The position numbers and the translations under genes were made by a program. Below are positions 6,434 through 13,407 of a DNA stretch of 20,583 nucleotides, piece after piece. Positions within the stretch are counted from its first letter, which is position 1. Every line of letters starts with the position of its first letter. The notes under the pieces were generated by a model. It worked only from the letters and a program-made list of their open reading frames with translations. It was not told the origin of the DNA and ran no database searches. The stretch is from a virus. The DNA lies in IMG/VR virus record IMGVR_UViG_3300028384_001194, positions 1-20,583 of that record; one strand, given 5' to 3'.

Positions 6434-6510
6434 CCGCGAGTATCTCCTCAAGCTTATACCTTGTAGAAAGAGTAATTGGTCACATGTGGGTTCAAGCCCC
6501 ACCTCGCGGA
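6434..6510 (+). tRNA. tRNA-like element with non-canonical lower half (isotype not assignable)
   Basis: The acceptor arms CCGCGAG (6434-6440) and CTCGCGG (6503-6509) are perfectly complementary over 7 pairs and are followed by A at 6510. The T arm GTGGG-TTCAAGC-CCCAC (6486-6502) is canonical and abuts the acceptor as in a true tRNA. The total of 77 bases is tRNA-sized. The 45 bases between (6441-6485) do not give me a convincing D arm or a 5-pair anticodon stem. TTGTAGA at 6461-6467 resembles a Tyr-type anticodon loop, but its flanks do not pair. No CCA is encoded. It may be a degenerate tRNA, an odd functional one, or a tRNA mimic. Confidence 0.45.
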
Positions 6511-6518
6511 CTTTTCGC

Positions 6519-6527
6519 TATATTTGC
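6519..6527 (+). promoter_or_regulatory. TATATTTGC promoter element, probable leaderless start
   Basis: This nine-base element fits the Bacteroidota -7 consensus TAnnTTTG and ends exactly three bases before the ATG at 6531, so transcription would begin at or next to the start codon. No clear -33 TTG is visible. The predicted transcript covers the 6531 gene, tRNA-Arg, the Cys-motif protein and the terminase. Confidence 0.65.
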
Positions 6528-6530
6528 GTC

Positions 6531-6788
6531 ATGGCTACTGTAAAAAAGACAGCACAGTATTACAAGGACAATCCTGAAGCAGCTAAGAAAAAGTCTGAAT
6601 ACGACACTGCCTTTAATGCCACTCCAAAGCAGAAAAAGATAAGAGCCCTGAGAAACAAGCTTAGGAGATTTTTCAAAAGGCGTGGCGAGGTTAAAGAGGG
6701 TGACGGAAAGGATGTCCATCACACAGGAGGAACCTCTGTAGGAACCGCCACCGTGATGCCTGCCTCTAGAAACAGAGCGATAAAATAA
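6531..6788 (+). CDS. Small basic phage protein of unknown function
   Basis: The 85-residue product starts MATVKKTAQYYKDNPEAAKK, continues KKSEYDTAFNATPKQKKIRALRN, and ends with GKDVHHTGGTSVGTATVMPASRNRAIK. The order Y-x-NPEA-KK, YDTxFN, KDxxHT and then an SRNRA ending is one I associate with a small protein seen in marine phages and large DNA viruses. The HH plus terminal N-R residues faintly recall an HNH nuclease end, but no complete HNH motif is present, so no activity is assigned. The ATG at 6531 is preferred over an in-frame start at 6402, because that extension would be read through the tRNA-like element and the promoter. Confidence 0.75.
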   Translation: MATVKKTAQYYKDNPEAAKKKSEYDTAFNATPKQKKIRALRNKLRRFFKRRGEVKEGDGKDVHHTGGTSVGTATVMPASRNRAIK

Positions 6789-6794
6789 AAATCT

Positions 6795-6868
6795 GCGCTC
6801 GTAGCTCAGCTGGATAGAGCATCTGCCTTCTAAGCAGACGGTCCCAGGTTCGAATCCTGGCGGGCGTA
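6795..6868 (+). tRNA. tRNA-Arg (anticodon TCT)
   Basis: A full cloverleaf can be drawn. The acceptor is GCGCTCG/CGGGCGT with two G-T wobbles including 1-72; the D arm is GCTC-AGCTGGATA-GAGC; the anticodon arm is TCTGC-CTTCTAA-GCAGA; the variable loop is CGGTC; the T arm is CCAGG-TTCGAAT-CCTGG; the discriminator base is A. Anticodon TCT reads AGA/AGG arginine codons, which are frequent in the basic proteins of this window. CCA is not encoded and must be added. It lies 6 bases after the 6531 gene stop and 14 bases before the next ATG, so it is processed from a longer mRNA. Confidence 0.95.
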
Positions 6869-6882
6869 CTAAATTTAATAAA

Positions 6883-7068
6883 ATGGCTGATTACATTTGT
6901 TCCTGCGAGAAGAACCACGAAGAATCTAAGAGTGGTGTCTCCATCAAGTTTGGCCCTGACGGGGCCTACCACGACATCAAGTGTCCTTGTGGTAAGTACA
7001 TGGAATTGAAGAACCCTAAGTCTGGAGCCCCTAGCTTCCGAAGTAACAGGTATGGACAAGTATTCTGA
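6883..7068 (+). CDS. Small Cys-motif (zinc-ribbon-like) protein
   Basis: The 61-residue product carries two CxC pairs, Cys6/Cys8 (ICSCEKNHEE) and Cys34/Cys36 (IKCPCGKYMELKNP), separated by 25 residues with a strand IKFGPDGAYHDIK. The arrangement is that of a zinc ribbon with knuckles shortened from the usual CxxC to CxC. Phages often carry short ribbon proteins near the terminase; the role may be nucleic-acid or protein binding and is not known. The start is 14 bases after the tRNA gene. The end overlaps the terminase by 17 bases. Confidence 0.75.
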   Translation: MADYICSCEKNHEESKSGVSIKFGPDGAYHDIKCPCGKYMELKNPKSGAPSFRSNRYGQVF

Positions 7069-9124
7069 TGATCAGGATATTATCGCAATTTGCCCCCACG
7101 GTACGAAAGGAGAAGTTATTCGGATCGGTGGGTTGGACATTGCACTTCCCGCTCAGCCTCCCAAAAAAGAAATTGCAGGACATGGAAGTCCAGACGACCT
7201 GCAGCTGTGGGAGAGGGTCCCTATGCCTAAGGAGCTGTCTAGGATTAAGAGTATGGATGAGTGGGCCGAGATGCCTAGGGAGTTCAGGCAGAAGTTTTCT
7301 CCGTATATCGAGGAGGAATTTCGCCGTAGGCGTGAAGGCTTTTGGTTTTACAATGGGGGCGTCCCTACATATATTACGGGTAGGCACTACATGATGCTCC
7401 AATGGACTCGGATGGATATAGGTTATCCGAGCTTCCTGTCGTTCCAAAGAGAAATTTTCTTACATTTAGCTGCGTGTGAGGCGGACCCCCGATGTATCGG
7501 GCAGTTATATACCAAGTGCAGGCGGAGCGGATACACTAACATCTGCTCTGCCGTTCTGCTTGATGAAGCCACGCAAGTAAAAGACAAGCTCCTGGGGATA
7601 CAGTCGAAGACTGGTAAGGACGCCCAGGAGAACATATTCATGAAGAAGGTCGTGCAGATGTTCAGGCACTACCCCTTCTTCTTCAAACCTATTCAGGATG
7701 GAACGACCAATCCGCGCATGGAGCTGGCTTTTCGCGAGCCGAGTAAGAGAATCACGAAGAACAATAAGACTACGCAGAAGGGCGAGGCTCTTAATACGGT
7801 CATAAACTGGAAGAACACTACCAACAACGCTTATGACGGTGAGAAGCTTCACCTCCTGTATCTTGATGAGGCAGGAAAATGGGAAAAACCTACAGACATA
7901 AGAGACGCCTGGAGGATTCAACGGACGTGTTTGATCGTCGGGCGAAGAATCGTCGGAAAAGCAATGGTGGGAAGCACCGTAAATCCGATGGACAAGGGAG
8001 GAAAAGAGTACAAGAATGGGAGGACCAGGAGTGGCCTATATAGACTCTTTATACCCGCATTTGAATCCCTAGAAGGATTCTTTGATAAGTTCGGTAACCC
8101 AGTTGTCAATGACCCAGACAGGGTTATAGAAGGCCTCGATGGTGAAGACATCATATTCGGTGCCAAGACCTACCTCAAGAACGAAAGGGAGAGCCTTAAG
8201 GGTGATCCCTCAGAACTCAATGAGGTTACGAGGCAGTTCCCGTTCACAACGGACGAAGCCTTTCGCGACAGCATTGACGGGAGCCTGTTCAATATTGGTA
8301 AGATCTACGAGCAGATCCAGTATAATGATGATCTCTATCCCAACCCTGTAGTTAGAGGAAACTTCGTGTGGAAGGACGGTGTCCAGGACACACAGGTTGT
8401 GTTTAAGCCAGACGCCAAAGGGAGGTTCAAGATTGCTTGGATGCCCCCTGAAGAGCTGAGGAACATCAAGAGGGAAGAGAGAGGTAAACGTATTGCACCT
8501 AATGCAGAGCTGGGGGTAGGCGGGGTTGACTCCTACGACCTTGACGCCACCGTCGATGGACGGGGGTCGAAGGGAGCGCTACACCTCTACAACAAGTTTC
8601 ACATGGAGCATCCATCGAACATGTTTGTAGTGGAGTATGCGTCCCGTCCGCCTTTGGCCAAGATCTTCTATGAGGACTGCCTGATGGCCGCTGTATTCTA
8701 TGGTTACCCCTTGTTGATTGAGAACAACAAGTACGGTATCGCAAGATACTTTGAATCAAGAGGTTACGATGGGTACCTAATGTCAAGACCTTCTCACTTG
8801 AGGGCTGCAAACTCAAAGGTGAACGTCAAGACCAAGGGTATCCCATCAAACTCACAGGACGTAATTCAAGCTCATGCACACGCCATTGAAGCATACGTAC
8901 ATGACCACATTGGCATGCACAGAGAAACGGGGGAGTACGGCAAGATGTATTTTAACGATACTCTTGAGGATTGGATTGGCTTCAAGATCAACGATCGTAC
9001 TAAGTTTGACCTTACGATTAGTTCGGGGCTTGCTCTTCTTGGCGCCCAAAAATCGAAGCCTAAAAAGGAGGCGGTGAACTTTGATGAGAAGAAGTTCTTT
9101 AGGAGATACAAGCCAATCGGCTAA
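7052..9124 (+). CDS. terL: Terminase large subunit (packaging ATPase and nuclease)
   Basis: This 690-residue motor protein translocates DNA into the prohead and cuts the concatemer. The ATPase domain shows YITGRHYMMLQW (107-118), an unusual Walker A-like loop KCRRSGYTN (155-163) with Tyr where a Lys normally precedes the Thr, LGIQSKTGKDA (181-191), Walker B LLYLDEAGKW (268-277; Asp272, Glu273) and the coupling motif MVGSTVNPMDKGG (305-317). The nuclease domain has GGVDSYD (490-496; Asp493), LLIENNKYG (554-562), SNSQDVIQAHAHAIE (599-613) and KFDLTIS (651-657; Asp653), consistent with an RNase H-like fold using acidic residues for metals. The ATG at 7052 is inside the previous gene's end. A promoter separates it from the portal gene. 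Confidence 0.93.
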   Translation: MDKYSDDQDIIAICPHGTKGEVIRIGGLDIALPAQPPKKEIAGHGSPDDLQLWERVPMPKELSRIKSMDEWAEMPREFRQKFSPYIEEEFRRRREGFWFYNGGVPTYITGRHYMMLQWTRMDIGYPSFLSFQREIFLHLAACEADPRCIGQLYTKCRRSGYTNICSAVLLDEATQVKDKLLGIQSKTGKDAQENIFMKKVVQMFRHYPFFFKPIQDGTTNPRMELAFREPSKRITKNNKTTQKGEALNTVINWKNTTNNAYDGEKLHLLYLDEAGKWEKPTDIRDAWRIQRTCLIVGRRIVGKAMVGSTVNPMDKGGKEYKNGRTRSGLYRLFIPAFESLEGFFDKFGNPVVNDPDRVIEGLDGEDIIFGAKTYLKNERESLKGDPSELNEVTRQFPFTTDEAFRDSIDGSLFNIGKIYEQIQYNDDLYPNPVVRGNFVWKDGVQDTQVVFKPDAKGRFKIAWMPPEELRNIKREERGKRIAPNAELGVGGVDSYDLDATVDGRGSKGALHLYNKFHMEHPSNMFVVEYASRPPLAKIFYEDCLMAAVFYGYPLLIENNKYGIARYFESRGYDGYLMSRPSHLRAANSKVNVKTKGIPSNSQDVIQAHAHAIEAYVHDHIGMHRETGEYGKMYFNDTLEDWIGFKINDRTKFDLTISSGLALLGAQKSKPKKEAVNFDEKKFFRRYKPIG

Positions 9125-9139
9125 CAATCAGATTATTTC

Positions 9140-9148
9140 TATATTTGC
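9140..9148 (+). promoter_or_regulatory. TATATTTGC promoter element upstream of portal
   Basis: An exact nine-base element sits in the 42-base gap between terminase and portal. It ends four bases before an ATG at 9153 that opens a four-codon mini-ORF, and 18 bases before the portal ATG. No clear -33 TTG is visible. It probably starts the long structural transcript from portal onwards. Confidence 0.65.
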
Positions 9149-9152
9149 AAAA

Positions 9153-9167
9153 ATGCAGAATCTCTGA
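9153..9167 (+). other. Four-codon leader mini-ORF coupled to the portal start
   Basis: ATG-CAG-AAT-CTC-TGA encodes MQNL and its TGA overlaps the portal ATG as TGATG. The ATG lies at the predicted transcription start. A ribosome loading on a leaderless 5' end would terminate exactly on the portal start codon and could reinitiate there. This may be a translational coupling device or a chance ATG. Confidence 0.35.
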
Positions 9168-11623
9168 TGTACGGTAATAACAAAAGGCAGAGTAAGAACT
9201 TTCCAGACCCACTAGCCCCTCAGGATGTAAAGCAGGGGAAGAAGTATGGTCTGAAGTATGCTAAAGCCATAGAGGGTCAGTGGGGCAAGATGCAGGATAC
9301 TGAGTCCCTGTACAGAAAGAGAAACAAGACCTGGGAGAGAAACCGTGATTACGCAAACGGAACCCAGGACACCAATATATACAAGAGGATCCTTACTTCT
9401 ATGGATCCCAACTCTGCTGATGGTAGTCTCGTAAACCTTGACTACACTCCAGTCCCCATACTCCCTAAGTTCTCAAGAATTGTAGGGAACAAGATTTTGT
9501 CTAGAAACCCCTACCCTAACTTAGAGGCTATAGACCCTATCTCCTCTTCTGAGAAGAATAAGGAGAAGCAGAGAATCAAGACGCAAGTACAGATCAAGCC
9601 AGAGCTTGAGGCCCTGAAAGCAGAGACTGGAGGTCTCGTTCTCGATAAGGACCCAGCTGAACTTCCAGACACATTGGAGGAGGCTGAGATCTTTTTGGAA
9701 ACCAACCTCAAGACCGACGCCGAGATTGCTGCTCAGATAGGCACTAACCTCACGCTCTCTTGGAACAACTTCAACGACAATATCTACAGAAGGTGCGTCA
9801 ATGATCTTGTTGCCTTGGGCATGGCAGTTGTCAAGAGGTCAAACGATCCTAACTATGGAATCAAGACAGAGTACGTCGACCCCTGTACTTTCATCCACAG
9901 CTATACTGAAGACCCTGGCCTCAACGACCTTACGTATGCTGGGCACATTAAGAAGATCTCAATTCAAGAGCTGAAGAGACTCGCTGGGGATCAGTTTGCG
10001 GAGGAGGACTATGCTAAGATGGCTCAGGGGGCCGCTGGCATGAATGGCAATGATTCCAGCAAGCTGAATCAAAGCTACTTTGATGATTACTTGAAGAGAA
10101 ACGTCTTCGGGTATGACGAATACATGATTGATGTTCTTGACTTTGAGTTCATGTCAGTTGACTGCATGCACTTTGAGGACAAGGAAAACAGATACGGAAA
10201 CAGACTTTTCTTCTACGAGGGATTCGAGTACAGGGAGAAGCCTGGCAGCGTCTTTGAGCGTGAGCCAAGAAAGATGCACATTGCCACTGTGTATGGTGGA
10301 AGCTACATTGTTGGCACCGACTTTATGTACGACTATGGGATGAAGGCCAATATGCCTAGAAACATCCACGATATTTCCAAGTGCCGTATGTCGTACTCAG
10401 CTGTCTCCACCAATCTTCGGAGAATGATACCGAAGTCCATGGTGGACAGCTGTGTCGGTTTTGCAGATATGCTCCAGATTACACACCTCAAGATTCAGCA
10501 AGCCATTGCCAAGGCAAAGCCTGATGGTTTGATCATTGATATTGAGGGGTTGGAGAATGTTCAGCTCGGTAAGGGTGGAGAGCTTCAGCCTTTGGAGCTG
10601 CACGACATCTACGAGCAAACTGGTGTATTCTACTACAGAAGTAAAGACCCAGAGGGCGGTTTCCAAAACCCACCTATCCGTGAGATTGGAAACAGCATCA
10701 GAAACATAAACGAACTCATTGGTATTTACAACCACTACCTGCGACTCATCAGAGACGCTACGGGTGTTAATGAGGCGATGGATGCGAGCTCTCCGAAGGG
10801 GGATGCTTTGGTTGGTGTTCGTGAGCAAGCTATTGCTGCAGGAAACAATGCCATCTACGACATCACTAACGCATCTATGGTACTGTTCAAGAAGGTTTGT
10901 GAAGACATTGTCAAGTGTCTTCAAATCATTCCTTCGGGGTCTGTATTGATGAAGGCTTACGAGAACGCCATTGGCGAAGAGAACATGAGGGTTCTCTCCA
11001 GCTTCTCCGACCTCCCAATGTACAATTTTGGGGTAAGCGTTCAGAAGGAGATGGAGGACATGGAGCGGCAGTTCCTTGAGCAAAACATCCAGGCTTCATT
11101 GGCTCAAAAAGAGCTGGACCTTGAAGATGCAATCGCTATCAGGCAGCTGAAGGATATCAATCAGGCTGAACGTCTTTTGATTGTTCGACGTCAAAAGCGT
11201 ATGAAAAAGGCTCAGGAGCAAGCTCAGCAAAATTCAAAGATGCAGGCTCAGCAACAAGCTCAAGCTACTCAAGCGGCTTCTCAGGCTAGACAGCAAGAGA
11301 TGCAGATGGAGGCTCAGATTGAGGCTCAGAAGATGCAGATGAAGAATCAACTTGAGATTCAGCTAGAAACTGCTAAGCACGAGTTCCGCAAGGAGATCGA
11401 GATGATTAAGGCTCAAGCTACTCTCGGGTTCAGAACTGAAGACCAGGAGTTCAAGGAGAAGCTGGAGGTTCTCAAGGAGGACAGAAAGGACGACCGTATC
11501 AAGAAGGAGTCCACGGAGCAAAGCAAACTCATCTCTCAGAGACAAGGTAAGCGTGGAGAAATGACTGAACCTATTGAGGGCTCAGAAGGATCACAAGACA
11601 TTGACGAAATACTCGGACTGTAA
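9167..11623 (+). CDS. Portal protein
   Basis: The 818-residue product is placed directly after the large terminase, has the size of a large podovirus or crAss-like-type portal, and should form the dodecameric vertex channel for DNA packaging. Visible landmarks are LVNLDYTPVPILPKFSRIVGN (about 86-106), a central IREIGNSIRNINELIGIYNHYLRLIRDATGVNEAMDAS (about 504-541) and the helical SPKGDALVGVREQ segment that precedes long helices. From about 680 to 780 the chain is an extended Gln/Ala/Met/Lys-rich coiled coil, and it ends in an acidic tail (GSQDIDEILGL). Family assignment rests on context and on portal-like central motifs rather than an exact signature. The stop overlaps the next start (TAATG). 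Confidence 0.82.
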   Translation: MYGNNKRQSKNFPDPLAPQDVKQGKKYGLKYAKAIEGQWGKMQDTESLYRKRNKTWERNRDYANGTQDTNIYKRILTSMDPNSADGSLVNLDYTPVPILPKFSRIVGNKILSRNPYPNLEAIDPISSSEKNKEKQRIKTQVQIKPELEALKAETGGLVLDKDPAELPDTLEEAEIFLETNLKTDAEIAAQIGTNLTLSWNNFNDNIYRRCVNDLVALGMAVVKRSNDPNYGIKTEYVDPCTFIHSYTEDPGLNDLTYAGHIKKISIQELKRLAGDQFAEEDYAKMAQGAAGMNGNDSSKLNQSYFDDYLKRNVFGYDEYMIDVLDFEFMSVDCMHFEDKENRYGNRLFFYEGFEYREKPGSVFEREPRKMHIATVYGGSYIVGTDFMYDYGMKANMPRNIHDISKCRMSYSAVSTNLRRMIPKSMVDSCVGFADMLQITHLKIQQAIAKAKPDGLIIDIEGLENVQLGKGGELQPLELHDIYEQTGVFYYRSKDPEGGFQNPPIREIGNSIRNINELIGIYNHYLRLIRDATGVNEAMDASSPKGDALVGVREQAIAAGNNAIYDITNASMVLFKKVCEDIVKCLQIIPSGSVLMKAYENAIGEENMRVLSSFSDLPMYNFGVSVQKEMEDMERQFLEQNIQASLAQKELDLEDAIAIRQLKDINQAERLLIVRRQKRMKKAQEQAQQNSKMQAQQQAQATQAASQARQQEMQMEAQIEAQKMQMKNQLEIQLETAKHEFRKEIEMIKAQATLGFRTEDQEFKEKLEVLKEDRKDDRIKKESTEQSKLISQRQGKRGEMTEPIEGSEGSQDIDEILGL

Positions 11624-12153
11624 TGGCTAAGAAGGTAAATCTAGACGTAGCACAAACGCTTAATATCACTTGCCGTCGCGGTGATACGTTTCAGCTTAAC
11701 ATGACGCTCAAGGATTCTGAGGGAGTGCCTCTTATTCTTGATGGGTCTGTTGGAGACAACGGCGCTTACAAGTTCGCGATGCAGGTCAGAGAGTCTGCTT
11801 TTCAGGATGACGGCACTGGCTTGATAGCATCAACTACAGAGGGTTTGCCCGCTGATGCGGCTAACGGCTCATACATTCAAATAAACGAGATCAAGGGTAG
11901 CGCAAGCGGAGCTATATCTGTCTTTATCCCTGCGAGCGAGATGGTTAAGATTCCCTCTGGAAGATACGTTTATGACTTGCAGTACATCAACCCAGCTTCT
12001 GCTGGCGCTGACTTCAGCGATGTCGATGTTGTGAAGACAATTCTTAAAGGGTCGTTTGTGGTTAATGAAGATGTAACGGATACATCCAACCCTTCTACAG
12101 CAAACGAAGAGTCTAGGCTTGCTCGTCAGATTAGAGAGAATAGAAACTACTAA
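11623..12153 (+). CDS. Beta-sandwich structural protein (baseplate or fibre-adaptor-like)
   Basis: The 176-residue product opens with LNITCRRGDTFQLNMTLKDS, then an acidic loop, KFAMQVRESA, and later FIPASEMVKIPSGRYVYDLQYI followed by KTILKGSFVVNEDVT. The order RGDTF...DSxGxP...MQVR...PxGxYxYDLQ...GxFxVxxDVT is common in phage structural proteins of many families and resembles the N-terminal domain of upper-baseplate (BppU-like) proteins. A link between the portal or neck and the fibres is inferred from its place between portal and fibre genes. The C-terminal tail (SRLARQIRENRNY) is basic and probably exposed. It starts in the portal stop. Confidence 0.75.
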   Translation: MAKKVNLDVAQTLNITCRRGDTFQLNMTLKDSEGVPLILDGSVGDNGAYKFAMQVRESAFQDDGTGLIASTTEGLPADAANGSYIQINEIKGSASGAISVFIPASEMVKIPSGRYVYDLQYINPASAGADFSDVDVVKTILKGSFVVNEDVTDTSNPSTANEESRLARQIRENRNY

Positions 12154-12164
12154 TATCACTCTGC

Positions 12165-13406
12165 TTGTCTAATCCTGCAGAAATAATTGTAGGGGGATCT
12201 GGTTCTACTTCGATCTCCGTTGATTCCACAGGAGGACAATCTATAGTTGTTAGCCCTGTTGGAAGCACCTCTGTTTCTGTAGGTTCTATTGATTCTCAAT
12301 CAATATCCATAACCTCTTCATCCACTGAGGTTACCGTATCCTCTCCAGATGCCCAGTCGGTCTCTGTGACGAACAGCCCCATAACGGTAGAGGTATACAC
12401 TGGAAATAGCCCAGACATTGGTATAAAGAGGCTGAGAGATCTTGAGGATGTCATAGGTGACCCCACTAGTGGTCAAGTCCTTGTCTACAACGAAGGGGAG
12501 AACAACTTTCAGTTTGAAGACCAACAGGCTGGCGGCGGAGGTGGTGGCGGTGATGACGAAGAGCTTACTGACTACGCTATTACGGTTACCAACACAGATG
12601 GTGCGTTTAGCACGATTAAGGACTTTACTTATGAGAAGTTTACGAGTATGACGGACATACTCAACGATATCCTAAATCCATACACTAAGGCTAGTGTTTC
12701 TCTCACAAACCTAAGCGGAACCCTTGGGGGCAACTCCTACAGCAAGGGAGGCGGGTCTCATGATATAGAAGTTGGAAGAAACCTCATACTCAACTCTGTT
12801 AGCTACTCTGTTTCCGACCCAGATAAGATTAAGGACGACACACTTCGTCTTACAAAGGATGCGGGTCAGCAGCAAAATCTTGATGAGACAAACACAACCA
12901 ATGTGTCTCTGGATCCAATAATAAGTGCTCAGCACAACACCCCTCACTCGGATCTTTATCAGATCACGTGCGTTGATAATGGAAATCCAAACGGGCAGGA
13001 ATACACCACAAATTCTAATGCCATCATATTTAGATGGAAATACAGAGTGTCTCTTAAGGCTACAAACAGCATACCTTCAAGCAATGCTGAGGCCTCTGCA
13101 TTGTGGGCCACTCCGTCTTCAGACACCCTGCTTCTTAATGATCCAGGAAGTAATTCTTTTGATTTGGAGTGTGACGAAGACAACGCTGCGAATGGGTTTT
13201 ACACTATGATCATGTATCCCAGCTCTTATGGGACTCTCAAAAGCGTTTTGCAGAACAACTCGACAGATACTACCGCAGACTTTGTTCTTGTGGGTCAGTT
13301 CACCGTTACGACAAATTTCGGTGTAAGTGCTGATTATTATATTTACAGAACGAATGACACTGGTGCCTACAACGACGGTATCACCCTAACAATAACACTG
13401 AACTGA
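12165..13406 (+). CDS. Fibre-like protein with short N-terminal beta repeats, TTG start
   Basis: The 413-residue product starts at TTG 12165; no ATG, GTG or other TTG lies between it and the upstream stop. Residues about 10-75 hold six imperfect Ser/Val/Ile-rich repeats of 9-10 residues (STSISVDS, QSIVVSP, STSVSVGS, QSISITS, TEVTVSS, QSVSVTNS), as expected for a trimeric fibrous beta structure. These are followed by LRDLEDVIGDPTSGQVLVYN, a motif found in many phage fibre proteins, then a poly-Gly hinge (GGGGGGG) and acidic residues near 126. The remaining 280 residues look like globular beta domains. The role in receptor binding or as a head or tail fibre is inferred from these features and its fibre-gene neighbours. 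Confidence 0.78.
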   Translation: MSNPAEIIVGGSGSTSISVDSTGGQSIVVSPVGSTSVSVGSIDSQSISITSSSTEVTVSSPDAQSVSVTNSPITVEVYTGNSPDIGIKRLRDLEDVIGDPTSGQVLVYNEGENNFQFEDQQAGGGGGGGDDEELTDYAITVTNTDGAFSTIKDFTYEKFTSMTDILNDILNPYTKASVSLTNLSGTLGGNSYSKGGGSHDIEVGRNLILNSVSYSVSDPDKIKDDTLRLTKDAGQQQNLDETNTTNVSLDPIISAQHNTPHSDLYQITCVDNGNPNGQEYTTNSNAIIFRWKYRVSLKATNSIPSSNAEASALWATPSSDTLLLNDPGSNSFDLECDEDNAANGFYTMIMYPSSYGTLKSVLQNNSTDTTADFVLVGQFTVTTNFGVSADYYIYRTNDTGAYNDGITLTITLN

Positions 13407-13407
13407 T

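Noticed and set aside
6402-6530. Upstream extension of the 6531 gene
   Set aside because: The extension would be read through the tRNA-like element and the promoter; the ATG three bases after the promoter element is far better placed.
10397-11083. Minus-strand 228-residue open frame opposite the portal gene
   Set aside because: It is fully antisense to a well-supported gene, has no promoter element or recognisable motif, and reads like a shadow frame.
12153-12164. ATA at 12153 (TAATA overlap) as start of the fibre gene
   Set aside because: It mimics the TAATG overlaps but ATA is not a usual start codon; TTG at 12165 is preferred.
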